This document shows positions 1 to 12,953 of a stretch of DNA of 64,000 nt, one piece after another. The notes under the pieces are model-generated. The model ran no database searches, was not told the origin of the DNA, and was given only the letters and a program-made list of their open reading frames with translations. The first letter of the stretch is position 1. Each line of letters begins with the position of its first letter. The translations under genes and the position numbers were made by a program. Source of the stretch: Emydura subglobosa (taxonomy: Eukaryota > Chordata > Testudines > Chelidae); NCBI GenBank assembly GCA_007922225.1, contig ML680098.1, positions 4,881,679 through 4,945,678 of the forward strand, given 5' to 3'.

Positions 1-229
1 CGTAGGTAAGTAGTGCTTTTGAAATACCACTCGGAACCTATCTACATCTTTAGGTGCCCAAATACATTTAAAAACCTGCTCCCGGCTTCTCTATCGATAA
101 TTTATACTTCAGATTGTGACAGCTATGGCAAGTTCCCACATTATACTTGGGAGAGAAAAAAACACCTTACTGAAATAAATTTAAGTTTCTTTGGAGTCAG
201 TTGTATTAAATTAAAAGTTTATGTATTCT

Positions 230-1060
230 TGTAGGCCGGAATTGTATGTAACCTCTCTAAGAGGGAGAGGTGACAGATATGAGACCTGGAGTGCAAAGGA
301 CTATATTGAAAGTGTGCCAGACAAGAATGGACTTGGGAGACAATAAATGTTAAGTGGATTGCCTAGGGAATACCTAGGGAGAGGTTAGTGCAATATTCCC
401 CACTTCTGGTGATGCAAAAACCCAGCTAGTTGAAACCGTACTGAGGAGAAAGTGACTGTCTGCTGATAACATGTTCCCAGTACCTGGAGATCACAAGTCA
501 AAGCTGTGTAAAGAAACAGCCACGTTGCTCAGACAAGGTTCTAGTTCTGACTCGGAGACAGTGATGACCTTGTAGCCACAGGGAAAACCAGTTGTGGGTA
601 TTGAAGGACTGATACCTACCAGAGCCCAAGGATGGAATTGGGGTAAGCACTAGCAAGGTTTTTAGCATGCATGTAAATTATTTTATTGTTTTTAATATGT
701 TTCCTTTGTAATGCTTTCATCTTAAGAAAGAATATGCTTGCTCAGAAAGAGAGGTGTGGTAACTTGTAACTCTGGGCAGTTGCACTCACTGGTCATAGAC
801 AGAGAGAAAGCAAAGCACAGACCTTGGCCTGTTCAGGAAGTCTGGCTTGCTGGAGATATTACACTGTAGACAGGAATCTGTGCAGCCTTAAAGATTCCCC
901 CATCAAGAAGGAGGGAGATGCAGGTCTCTGCCCAAGAGAGGTGATGGCTGGGAGCCAGAAGCCTGAAAGTGACCAGTGAGAGAGCGCACTGGTGCAGTTA
1001 CAGTGATACAGATCATTTCTGCAGAAAACCTGGGCAGGGAGAGAGGGGACATTAGTTTTG
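230..1060 (+). mobile_element. Possible LTR-type repeat
   Basis: CTTTGTAATGCTTTCATC, CTTAAGAAAGAATATGCTTG and GAGGTGTGGTAACTTGTAAC resemble part of a sauropsid LTR that I remember. No termini or coding region were found. Assignment is tentative. Confidence 0.3.
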
Positions 1061-1395
1061 TGTGCACCTCTTCAGGTGGATGTACACCACACTGCAAAAC
1101 TGTCTTTGTAGTTCATTCAATGAAACAGTGGAAACTAGTACTATGCTAGCTGCTCCCTCTCTTAACCCCATCAAGAAGTATGCTAGACACAGCTATGGCA
1201 TCATTTCTTCACCAAAATCTCATTCTCTCCTTTTCCTCTGGCTATGCCAGAGGGAACTCAGAACAAACAGGCTAGGGACAATCAAAAAACTTTTATCTTT
1301 TTTATTTTCCCCAGTGCATTTTTATTTAACATGTTAAAAACAAGACTATACCGTACACAAAAAAACCCAGCATACAAAACCAATCAATCAACAAA

Positions 1396-1535
1396 TCACT
1401 TCAGGCCTGATTCTCCATTGCCTTGCACTTTGTGTAATCAATTCCAGCTGTGCCAAGTGGATACCAAACACTGCCAAATCAGGGACCACCAATGGAAAGC
1501 ATCTACAAAACCAACACAGGCAGTTCTTAAGCACA
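1396..1535 (+). repeat. Amniote interspersed repeat (GATTCTCCATTGCC family)
   Basis: CCTGATTCTCCATTGCCTTG, CACTTTGTGTAATCAATTCC and ACCAATGGAAAGCATCTAC resemble an abundant turtle/bird repeat. Class unknown; diverged. Confidence 0.45.
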
Positions 1536-2559
1536 CACCTAACCAGTGCCAGATTAAAAACTTTAGGGCCCTACACACTATGGCGAGTGCTCTCTTCTCT
1601 GCCACATTCCCTGCCCGCAGGGACAGGAAGCCTTTTGGCACAGGGTCCTGCCCCTGGGAGATGGGAAATCCCAGGGGGTGAGGGGAGAGTCCACCCCTCA
1701 GTGGCTCCTGTCCCGGGCTGCCTCAGCTCCCTGGCCCTGGCTTAGCTGGGGTTTTTTTGGTGTGTGAGAGATATAGATAGATATATCTTTCCCCTCCGTG
1801 ACTAGCGTCCTCTCTGAGATGTGGTCGCTGTGCAAATGCACATGGGTTGATCCAAGCCTATGCAGAATTTTAGCCATGAGTAGTTCCACTGAAGTCATGC
1901 TTAAAATTAGGCACACGCTTAAGTACCTTGCTCAGAGTCTTAACTAGCCACCTGAAGATTCCCCAGTACAGAGAGAATCCAGCAATGGCAGGTCTATACC
2001 ACCCACTCCTGCCCTGCCCAGCAGGCAGATCTCAGAAATACACCTGAGGATGAAAGAGAATGACTAGAACCCAAAAGCAGGCCAGTGAATCTCATCAGCT
2101 GGAGCAGTCCTTGAGGAGTTGCTTCAATGGGGCCCCCAAACAGCCATCTGATCAGGGAACTTTAAAGTTTCATAAAATGATAACATTTAACTATCTTTCT
2201 GTAGTCCCTTTGCACGAGTGCAATTGACTACACAAGGTATAAAGCAAAGGAGAATCAAGCCCTTCGGCCATGGTAAATAAAACTTCTACACCGGTGAATA
2301 AAAATATCACCCATTAAATAAGAGTTTCTCCATCAAGGCTTATTTGCTAGTTCAGTCAACCACTCAGCATGCTTTGGACAAACCGTTTGTTTATTTTTGG
2401 ATTATAAAGTCAGCAAATAACATATGACAAGAACAACAAGTACTACAAGTGAAAACAAAGCAAATATCCTATTTTCTAGCCTCCATTTATCGCCCTCTTC
2501 TTTTTTACCTGTCTTTCTTTACACTGGTGAAATGGAGAGCAAAATATGGCCCATTATCA

Positions 2560-2660
2560 TCAATCTTATTATTTTTACAGTGCTATAGGGCACTTGGTAC
2601 ATGTAGACAAAATCTCTGGACTGAAGAGTTTACAAAGTAGCACAGACAGACAAAGAGCCC
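2560..2660 (+). repeat. CORE-SINE-like fragment, same family as 62.2 kb
   Basis: CTTATTATTTTTACAGTGC, ACTTGGTACATGTAGACAAA and AGTTTACAAAGTAGCACAGA follow the order of the first half of the 62.2-kb element. The 3' half is absent. Confidence 0.5.
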
Positions 2661-3353
2661 AATTCTTCCACCCTGACCTGCATTGCGTGGTACCTTATCT
2701 TCCAGGTAGCTTTACTGAAATCAGTGCAACTATTCACTAAGTAAGGCCTTCTCTAGCTGAGGCAAGTTGCTGATGCAAATCCCTAAAATTACTTTAAAGC
2801 ATTTAAACCAGTTTTACCCTCACTTAAATCGGCTTAGCTACATTTGTAATTTACCAGAGCAAACCCCAACCTAATTAAGCAAGGATCAAACTGTTTTAAA
2901 TTCATCTGGCTTAAAAAAAAAAAAAAAAATCAATCTAGTTACACCATTGCAACTCTTCTCATATAGCCATGGTCTAGGTTATTGCTCAGTGTGGGGTAAG
3001 AATTGCAGATATAGGTTCTGAGCGAATCAGATATTGAACTATGGGATACTGCTGCATAGTTGGATGACAAAATAAATATATTCTATTGTGCATAAAATGA
3101 GAAATAGTGATCTTCATTTATAATAGAGAAGAGGATTAGGATGGTCATATGGTTATGACACTGCTTTAGCACTGGAAAGAGCATGGTTCTATTCCTAACT
3201 CTGCTCTAGATTTTCTGTGTGCTGTTAGGTAGGTCACTTAAACCTGACTGTTCAGTACTGTCCCTTAATTATGAGTACTCGATTTTCTGGGAGTCCAACA
3301 GCAAGCCTAATTCTCAGAAGTGCTGAGCAGTCACAACTGAAACTGAAACCATC

Positions 3354-3440
3354 AGTCCTGTGCACTGAATGAGCTATGGGTCCTATGAAAAAAATAATAA
3401 TATGTGATCATGGAATTAAAGACTATCATAATATGTACAC
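3354..3440 (+). repeat. Interspersed repeat shared with 15.9 kb, copy 1
   Basis: CCTGTGCACTGAATGAG, TATGGGTCCTATGAAAAAAA, TATGTGATCATGGAATTAAA and GACTATCATAATATGTACAC match the copy at 15899-15990 word for word with scattered differences. The class is unknown. Confidence 0.65.
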
Positions 3441-6400
3441 CTAAGAAGGCTGCATTAAGGTCTTACGAGCAACCTAAATTCTAGCATTTCCAAACTTTTG
3501 TGCAACTGACTTTGAAACCTTAATATTCTTTGAATGTAATTTCCTTGTATGAAACCATAACAAAGTTGTGACCGCCTCACCCATTTCAAACACACAAGTC
3601 AGTGTTGTCTCCAGCTTGTGCCCTCCCCCAAATTATTGTGCAATTAAACATTATCTTAGCTGTTGGGTCTGCTGACCATCATATAGTATAAACTCCTGGG
3701 GAAGATTATAGATTAGCCTTCTTTGTCAGATGCCTTTGACTTGAGAGTGCGCTCTCCCTTAACACACACCAAACTTCACCAAGTGTATCCTTTCAAGCAA
3801 GCACAAAGGAAGGTTTCCTTTTTTAGAGCTGATCCTGTACAGCCTCACACGTGAGTATTTCCCTTAGCTGGATCTACTCATATGAGTCAAGCTGTGCCAT
3901 TTATTTGTGATTTGGAGATTTATTTTTGTTGTTTGGTTGGTAACAGAATAGGTTGTTTAGTTAGGATTATTCATGCAGTTTTAAGTCTTTTACATGGCAA
4001 TGGGGTCTTGTTACCCTTTAAAATTTCCTTTTACTAGTTTATTTCTGCATAGCACTCTGAGACCTGCAGCTTCCAGAGCCTTGAAGATAACACAGCTGAT
4101 TGCTATTTCAGGCTGTGAAGAAGGTGAGCAGAATTTATTTTTGCTTCCAAAATAGCTCATTGTAGCAGGTGCAAAATAACAGGGTCAAACTAGAGGAGGA
4201 TCTGGAGCCTATATATTTCACTTGGGTCTTAAGAATGAACAGGTGGAGTTTAACTCCTCCTAGACAGTTAGAAGAATATCCTGTCCTGTCCGCCATTCAA
4301 AGGATAATTTTCCCTAGATCTGCAACAGTATCTTGGATTTGACTTAAAACTTCAGTGCATTTGGTACTAACAATCTCCATGCAGGTTACATATAGGAAAA
4401 AAAAACAGATTTAATAGAATTATATTTGTTGGTAGGATAGACTAATAATAACTAAGAACATAAACAAACAAACAAACAAAAAGTGTTTTTTTAAAAACAC
4501 TCTCGAGTGTAGGTTGGGGAGGTGGGATTTACACTGAATTGACCCATTCCTTGGATTGGGGGCTCCACAAGTTAAAAATAAAATATTAATACCCATAAAA
4601 TACCTTCCAAACATCCACAAATGGGTTCATTAGAAAAGTGGTGGACACCTATCAAAATGATTTAAATTATGTTCTACTATCAGTTCTCTTTTCCCCTCCT
4701 CTTCACATTCTAAGAGAGCTAGGGGATATTTTCCAAACAATCACAATGAAATACAAGTACTAAGATGTATAAACAACAAACCTTATTCACTTTATAAATT
4801 AGCACAGTTCAAAGGAACATCCAACAGAAATTATATACACAGGAGTTATTAGATCAAATCCTCTGCTGCTATAAACTTGGATAACTCCATTGAAGCCAAT
4901 GGAATTATTAGAGCTGAGTGGGAAATGATTTTTCCTATCCTGCAAGAATTTTCAAGATTTCCCCATCTTGAATCAGGAGGAAACCTCAGAATCTTGAAAA
5001 TTGTTGCTAACCAAAAATATTTCAGATTGGGTCAATCTAAATGCTTCAGTTTGATTATTTTGACATGTTTCTATTTAATTTTGGTTTTATTTCAGCCTTT
5101 TTTCCCTACTATAAATCAATTTTAACTGTCAAAAAGGAGAAGCTCTTCTGAACCAAAAAAATGGACCTCTTCATTTAGAAAGTGTCCAAGTGTTCCATTT
5201 GACAATTTCAAACCTTTTTCTCCACCATTTTTTCAAAAGGGGAAATCTATCCACACTGATCCTTTCCACAAAAAGTTAGTTTTAATAAATCAGCATTTTC
5301 CAAATTAAAAAAAATAAATAAATAACGGAAGAGTTCTTGATCAGCTCTAGGAATTGTGTCATTTTGCAGAAAATGTGGCCCTAAAATTATCAGAACAATA
5401 CACTTTGATTTGTTGGCATCCATAGCTAAACATGCTTAAGGGGAAGCATGATTGTTCTTGACTTTCTCCTACCACCACAACCCTTTTAATTTTTTTAAGT
5501 TTCTGCAACGGTTGGATGCCCCACTACACGTTTAGTGCAAATGAAACCAGTTCAGCCTAAAAAGCATGACTCAGTGGAGTAGGGACATTTTTATCAGTGT
5601 CACCACAGGAAGTGGAACATGTGCTATTTATATGTATTCAGGTAGTTGCGCCTGCTTTGTACCACAAATACTTCAAGTTGGATGCTGTTTGATGTCCAAA
5701 CTAATTAATCTAAAACGTCTCTCTTGGGATAACATCACCAGCATTCAGTACCACGGCTGTGGAGGGGAGGAATAGACACGATTAAAGCAAGATCAAAATA
5801 CTTACGCTGTAAATATACTGGTCAAGTGCACTGAGCAGGCCAGGAAGGAGAATAATGACCTTATCCACAGCCCCCTCAATTTGCTTTGGGGAAAGTAAAT
5901 TCATCCCTGTTTCCAATCTATTGTTACTATCCCCACTTACATGCAGTGTACCCCTCATTGATAAACAAATTTAAAATGTGAAAAGTATTAAATGCATGTA
6001 AAAACAATACACCAATATACCTTATTATCTGGACTATGTTGGTGTGGCATATATTAGTGCTATGAGACTTGGAGCTAAGAACATCCAGACTGGTTGTGTG
6101 TTGTGGTGTTTGTTGCTGCGAGTTTTTTATTTGCTTGTTTTTTGCACTCACGGGATTAAGGTGACCGCAGTGTGATCATTTTCAAAACATTGAATGCACA
6201 TGCCTGCTTGTTTTTCAACACTACAGCAAAGCTGCTGTCAAAATGGAAAAACAGCCAATGAGAAGTGATGGATATGTAATATACCATCCAAGCACTGGCC
6301 CATATAATGCATCTGCACTGGTGTGAACATGACACCCTTAGTCAATGGCCCTGTCTTATCTTTCTCCATTTTTCTAGAGCACAAGACATTTGCCTGCAGA

Positions 6401-7388
6401 AAGAAAGAGATCAATGCTTTTACTTTCACTGAGTTCGAATCTCAATCAGATTTTTACCCTTTCCCACAACAGGGTGGCAGATTGTCTTGGCTGAAGCATT
6501 TCCTAATTAATTAAGTTGATTCTCTTTAGCATATTTAATTAATTCCTCCTCCACTCCACTGTAAATAAAGAAACTGGCATGTGGTATGAATTACAGATAG
6601 CTTAATAGCAATGTAACCATGTTAAATACAGAAGGATTTCACGTTTCATTTACAGATAGTACCGGGAGGAAAGATCACACAGGTGATCGAGAGAGGTCTA
6701 ATAATATACTGCCTCTTCTAAACAAATTCCATATTTTTCTCCGTATCTGGCTAGGGCCCAAGTGCCTCCACATAGAAAACCTTCTTGCCAGCTTTTTATT
6801 AATTATTTTTACTACTTCCTATCAGATGGCACCCAATGTGATATCAGCAGGGATAGACTGCATGTAGATGTCTGAGTGCAGATGCAACAGCACACACCAT
6901 CTCAAGCTTGTTCACTATTTTCTTCCATGGGCAACCTTAATTTTAGCACTTCCTTACTTCTTTTGAGTGCTTTGCTTTGTAACACTACTAAACATTCTTT
7001 TAATGTAGCATTTTGGTATAGAACATATATCTTTACCACTCACAAATAATGCAGTATAGCATGAGCTAAGTGTTTTGAAAGAAGTCAGGATGCAAAGTCC
7101 TTCCTCATGTAGTTCATACAATAGCCGAATCCTGCTCCTTTTGAAGCTAATAGGAGTTTTGCCACAGACTTCAACAAAAGCAGGGTAGAGTCCTAAAAGG
7201 CACTGACACCGGTATGCTACCACATACAGTGGCCTTATATATTACTCCATTTTAAAAATGGAAGTAAAAAAGTTATTTAGGTAGCAAAGTCAAGAGCTTG
7301 ACAATTAAGAAATGCCAGGATTTAGGTTGTCTGTACACCTTCCTTGTGCATATGCATTATGATGCAGTCTTTAATAACATGATCACAC

Positions 7389-7425
7389 ACTTATTTCCCC
7401 CCCCCCCACACACACACACACACAA
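7389..7425. repeat. C run joined to (CA)n microsatellite
   Basis: A run of C bases passes directly into about ten CA units. Confidence 0.9.
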
Positions 7426-7518
7426 CCCCTGCCTCACTCAACAACCTAAGGGTTCACAGACTATGTGTAAGGGGTCCAGGAAAGGTTGTTTTTACCATAG
7501 AACAGTGGTTTTCAACTC

Positions 7519-8526
7519 TAAGCATCTACACTAAAATGTCACTCCTGCTGCTGTAACTCGCCCATTACGCCAACTTAGCTCCACCTCCACAAGAGGCGTT
7601 GCACTTTGGTCGTTGTAGAGCCCAGAGCCCTTTGTAGCAGGACACAATTAATGGTCCTGCACACTTGCATCACAGCAACCCACACGGTGGATTTCCCAAC
7701 TCCAAATTGATTCCTGACTGATCGGTAGCAATCTGGCATTGCATGCTTCCACACAGCAATCACCACTCGCTTCTCCACTGTCTATGCAGCTCTCATTTTG
7801 GTGTCGCTGCACTGGTGGGCAAGCTACCCACACGGAGGATTGTGGCCTGAAAGTTCTGCCACCACTGCTCATCATCCCAGACCTGTATAAACATGTGATC
7901 CCACCAGTCAGCGCTCATTTCTCAGGCCCAGGACTGGCACTCCACTGTCTGCAGCTGCTCCATGAATGCCGCCAATCACAACCTTGAATTTTCTTTCTTT
8001 GTCCCACAGCAAGCTAGCCTCCAAGGAACCATCACATTCCCCGCAGCTTCTCTGGCCACTCTGGAAATACCTCAGGATCAGGCGCGCCGTGCTCGCAACA
8101 CTCATTGCAATAGTGCAGAGCTGTGCAGGATCCATGCTTCTCACACAGATGGCAGACACGTGGATTTGCAGGGCTTTTGAAAAAAGGCATGAAACATTAT
8201 GGGATGCGGATAAAGTTATGGGCTGGATAAAACTACATCATGGGATGTTGAAACCATGTTCTCAGTTACCCTGGCACAATTCGTTTCTAACCAGGAGACA
8301 TTGCAAACCCTTCCCAAAACACCCTGTGTTAGATAGTGGTGAGTTGCATAGTGAGATAGCTACCCATAGTGCACTGCTCCCTGCATCAATACAAGCACTG
8401 CTAGTAAGGATATGCACCACCGACACAAAAAGTGGAGTGTGGACACGCAAAAGCAATCTAAATTACTGAAGCAGCTGTACATTGACAAAACTTAGCCCAC
8501 CTTAAATTTTGTAGTATAGACTTGTC
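7519..8526 (-). mobile_element. Decayed PIF/Harbinger DNA transposon
   Basis: A transposase remnant inside is bounded by imperfect inverted termini. The left end reads AAGCATCTACACTAAAAT, and the complement of the right end reads GACAAGTCTATACTACAAAA. The interior on the minus strand matches the N-terminal and helix-turn-helix parts of vertebrate Harbinger transposases. The catalytic DDE part is missing, so the copy is an internally deleted derivative. Target duplication is not clear (a TAA triplet lies on each side, near the ends). Confidence 0.65.
7575..8159 (-). pseudogene. PIF/Harbinger transposase fragment, frameshifted
   Basis: Read on the minus strand, the first segment (about 8159 to 7908) holds RSMDPAQL, a Leu/Phe-rich helix and ADSGVPVLGLRNER. 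The frame continues through WWDHMFIQVWDDEQWWQNF and stops at TGA near 7790. A second segment, in another frame (7778-7575), holds EKRVVIAVWKHAMPDCYRSV followed by NQFGVGKSTV. The latter is the characteristic DNA-binding region before the DDE domain of Harbinger transposases. The frame break and the missing catalytic domain make it a pseudogene. The family assignment is from recalled motifs. Confidence 0.75.
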
Positions 8527-8539
8527 ATAAGTGTGAAAT

Positions 8540-9480
8540 GCTAGTTTGCCACAAGAGGTAGGTTTGCCACATCTGCTGCCCAACAAAAGAAGGCCCATAA
8601 ACATCAGACAAACCATTGTGGAACATCAGAGGACAAAAGTTGATCTCTTCACGGGTGTGGGAGAAGCAGAGAAGTGCACAAACACTCGTCCCATCAGCTT
8701 GAGCTCTGGGGGAAGGGAATAAAAATCCCTGTCCAGAAGAAATTGTTTTCCCTATGCTGCTTGGACTTCAGGGAGAGGGCAAGACTTCTAAGCGTAAGCA
8801 AGGGATCTCCAGCTGTTTAGCATCGGGTTAGCCTTGAAGGACATATAGTGCTTGCACATTACAGCAGCTTCTATTACTTTTTTAAACCTAAGACTGTAAT
8901 TCATTTGTGTGTTTTAACCTTGTAAATAACTCCTTTCTTTTCTTAGTTAATAAATCTTTAGATAGTGTATGATAGGATTAGCTACAAGCATTGTCTTTTG
9001 TGTGAGATCTGAGGTACAACTGACCTGGGGTAAGTGACTGGTCCTTTGGGTGTGGGAGTAACCTGAATATTGTTGTGATGGTTGATGTAAGGGACCATCT
9101 ATTGCCAAGTGAGCCTGGGTGGCAAGATGAACCAGAACACCCAAGGAGACTGTGTGGGATTCCATGTTGCTTGAAGAGTTCACACTTGATACTTGGTTAG
9201 TGAAATCTAAGTACAGAATTTACAACCAGTTTGGAGTTTGTGCCCTGGAGCTGGCATTCACGTTCATGAGTCACTCCAGACAGCTTGACACCTGCTTTCT
9301 CTTGTTTGTACCTCTTTCTAGTCCCATCATGTGCTGCCCTTCAGTGGAGCTCTTTAATTTAAAGAGGGAGGTTATGAAGGGTACAGAATTATTAAATCCA
9401 GTCAGCAGAAGCAATTATAGAATTTATGGTCCCCTGGTTCCCAGTGCCGTACACATTCACATATGTAAAAGGACATTCTG
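8540..9480 (+). mobile_element. Probable LTR-type repeat
   Basis: The stretch has a TATA-like GGGAATAAAAATCCC near 8720 and an AATAAA at 8949-8954 in TTAGTTAATAAATC, followed by GAGGTACAACTGACCTGGGG. I recognise this order from a common turtle LTR family. Termini and target duplications were not found, so the element is probably truncated. It adjoins the Harbinger remnant. Confidence 0.4.
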
Positions 9481-9489
9481 AAGTGGAGG

Positions 9490-12400
9490 AGAAGGATCCA
9501 TTTTGTCTGAGCCCTGTCTGGTAGTTGAGCTGGGTGAAGAGTGCTCAAGACAGACAGAGAGATGAGGCATGCACAGTGCTGTAGAACATTGAGGAGTGTT
9601 AGCACGCTACCAAAACCAACTGTGCAACACAGACCACAGAAAGGAAATGGTGATTTTCAACAGCTCACAATTTAGCCAAAACCAAAGAGATTTTCACAGA
9701 TCAGAAAACTGGATGCCAGAACTAGACCCCCACCACCCCAGTCAATTGCCTGCCACTAACGGTGTGGGCATTGGAATACTTAAAAAAAAAAAAAAAAAAC
9801 ATGACTTTTTTTAATTGGAAAGTATTCAGCAACAGTTATAGAGAGGCCACGACAACTCTAATTATATATTGCACATATATACACTGATCAATTTCCCTAC
9901 ATCCTAGAGGACTACTCACCGCAAACCCAAAGTTCAGAGTTTCACTGTGAGCAATGACACACTTCTGTACATCAGATTGGCTGCTACATTGTTGTGAGTA
10001 GGCAAATTGAAATACTGAAGGACAGAGATTCTTGTGCCTTTATGTCCATTGCATTCTTGTGAACAAGCGGAGATGAAAAGCTACAAATAAAAATTGAAGC
10101 TGGGATGAGGTCTGATTTTAAGACTGCCAGCCTTCCCAGGTTCCTTGTAAATAATGGGTTGTGGGGATCGGGGTTCAGTTTTCAATGAGAAATATTTTCT
10201 GGTTTCTTCTCCCTCCCTCCAATCTCAGATGCTGAAGCTGCCTGTCTCACAGTCAGACACAAAATGAATGATCAGCAGTGCCCTGACAGCATATAAAAAT
10301 CAAGCAACAAAGGAAGTGGCTTCTGAGGTCAGCTTATATTTGAGCAGAAAGGAAACATGTATTCGAGCAAAGAGTGAGCTCTCTCTCCTTCTAGCTCTGC
10401 TAATGTAGTTTACTCCATAATTAAAATATCTGCCCAGCCATAGTTGAATAGCACAAGAGGTCAGACTCACACCCACACTTCCAAGGAAATGCAATCAGCA
10501 CCTTGCTGTGTCAACACCACTGCACTCCAAGAGACACCAAGCCACCTATCCATTGCTATTATCCCTTGAAGGTTCCACCAGGAGAAGGTCACTCTAGTTT
10601 CCATAGGAGTCTGCATCAATTATGTGCTGAATTTCCCTACTCCCTTGATCATACCTGCTCCATGGCCAGCGCCACCCACTTTTCAGACCGCGCAGGATGC
10701 CTAAGGACCCTACTGTGGAGAAGAGGTTGCAGCCACCTTGCACTGCTCCAGCTTAACCCGAGAGCACTTTTCATGAGAAGGGGCCCTATGCCTTGGTTCA
10801 CTCTGGCAAAAGCTAGAATGAGGCAGGGAGGACTTTAGTTAAGCTCTGGAAGTACCTAAAGCTATCCAACTGATTCCAATCCTGTTTTGATTCTACACAC
10901 AAGACCTCATCTTTGAGCTTACAAAGAAGGCTTATTTTGTGCTGCTTAGGGTGCAGAACTACAGCCTCCCACACAAGTAACTGCTGCATACGATTACTGC
11001 AGAAGAGAAACCAAGAAACAGATCCCTAGTCCAATCAGATTTCAGCATAGGATATGCTGACACTGTATAATTTAAGCTCTTTAAGAAATAAAGTTTTAGT
11101 TCCCCATCTTGCACGTGTAGGTGAAGTGTGTAGCCATGTAAGTTCCAAGTGGGTGTGAATCTGACTGGGTATAACAGGCAATATCTACACACCTCTTGGA
11201 GTTGGAAGAAAAGTAAGTAAAATGGGGTGGCTTACTTTAATTTACCCCTTTATGCACCTTCTTGTTAGTGACTTTTCATGCTTCTGGCCCCTTGGCATGC
11301 AGAGTTATATGATCTTTGATGTCATTGAACTCCCACAGATTTAGAAGGCAACTCCACAGGCAAGGGATGGGTAAAGCATGAAGACCACTGAAAGGAGGGT
11401 ACTGATTCCCCAGCCTGCTGGCTATCTCATAATAATCTTTGACTCCACCAATAGAAATTGGTCCAATAGAAGATACTACCTCAGCTACCTTGTTTCTCAG
11501 GTAAAAAGGAGTTTCTTAGCTTTGTTTAGAAGTTAGAGGGAGGTCAATATCAACTTTCCATGTAAGAGAATGACCACCTTGACAGTGACATTGTGGCTTC
11601 ATATGTACAAAGGTATCTGGAAAGGTTATGATACCTGGCCATTGTACTGAGGACAAGTTTACAATATCGCAGAAGGTGGGGCGGGGAATTCAGGGCTGCA
11701 GGTTTGGTTGCAATTCTTGTTTACTAAGTAAAGGTGAAGGAGGACTGTTGATAAAACAATACAGAGCTTTTCACTTCTAGCCTTCTTGTTTGAATCCAGA
11801 CCAGACTAGTAAGGCTCAAAAGGTAACCTATGTGAAGTTGATGGGTCATTACTCAATTTAGTTCTCACTGAACAGGTGGCCACATCACACAATCATCACC
11901 AGCAGGGACACCCCTGTTGGCATTCTCTGCAGAAAGGGAAATGATTGAATGGGCCTGCAAGTTAAAATAGCCTTGATTCCTAAAATGGTGTTTCCAGATC
12001 AGAGTTGAGGTAGATTGGCAGGGGGCTATACTGGCAATGACATGACTCATCTTGATCCTGTTTGGTAGATTGAGGTCTTTAGTTTCAAAGCTGACATTGC
12101 AGCACATTTCTCTACCATTAATTTGATGAAAAAATGGTTATGGTTAGATTATCTGGAGTAAAGGTCACAGGAATAGAGTCAGCGGTGCAATAGTCCACTT
12201 AGTTATTACTCATTTAGGCTCTGCTGCTACATTAGGATCAATTACTGCAGACCCTGCACCCATGCAGAGCCCCACTTAAGTTAATGCAGGATCACAACCT
12301 TAGTTTTGTAATGAAAAGTGAAAGTTAAAAGTGATATACTCACAGAGGATATGCTATTGAAAACCAAAGCCACAGCAATGCCACAAAGGTTCCAATCCCA

Positions 12401-12930
12401 GTAAGCGAGAGACAGGAAACTTTCAATAAAATATTTGTGTAGGTTAATTGTTTTCTCTTTATTGTATGCTAAGTAAAACATTGTTTGTTGGATAGAGCAA
12501 TTCACTTTATGTGACAGAACCCAGTAAGTGGGAAGCCATCACCAATCATCTTCATGGATCAAGATTATAGAACAAAAGAAAAAGACAAAGGATTCACTTA
12601 AATGACTCTTTAAAACCTGCATTAACCCTGAAATGACTCAATTCACTGTTCAAAACACCTGAGAAATATGCTAAATTAATTATTGTGATGGACTGAAACA
12701 TCATGATCAAACAGCCACATTTCCAACTTTTTTTCCCAGCTTATCAATTGCCTTACATTTCACTACTGCAAAACAAGCTCAACTCTACTCTGAGACAGTT
12801 AATAGTAAGGTTTCGTTTATAAATGGATTACAAAAAGTTTGAGTGATATATGTTATAAGCATATTACAGACATGAGTTACAAGCACATCCGTAGAAGGAG
12901 ATAGCAATAAGCCAAGTCATTTTTCTATAG
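9490..12930. other. Intergenic, no gene recognised
   Basis: Mixed-composition DNA with short frames only and an A run at 9781-9799. No motif, RNA gene or repeat was identified with confidence. Confidence 0.55.
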
Positions 12931-12948
12931 CAGGTGTTCTTAAACTAT

Positions 12949-12953
12949 GGTCT
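12949..12953. repeat. Target-site duplication GGTCT (left)
   Basis: GGTCT directly precedes the TG terminus of the solo LTR and is identical to the copy at 13819-13823. Confidence 0.8.

Larger units (their letters stand above)
1540..7500. other. Intergenic, no gene recognised
   Basis: Apart from the repeat fragments listed separately at 2560 and 3354, I see AT-rich DNA with only short frames, without start context, splice pattern or homology. Short words of the ATTGAAGTCAATGG type recur (4890, 7145), marking decayed foldback repeats. An A run lies near 2912-2929. Confidence 0.6.
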
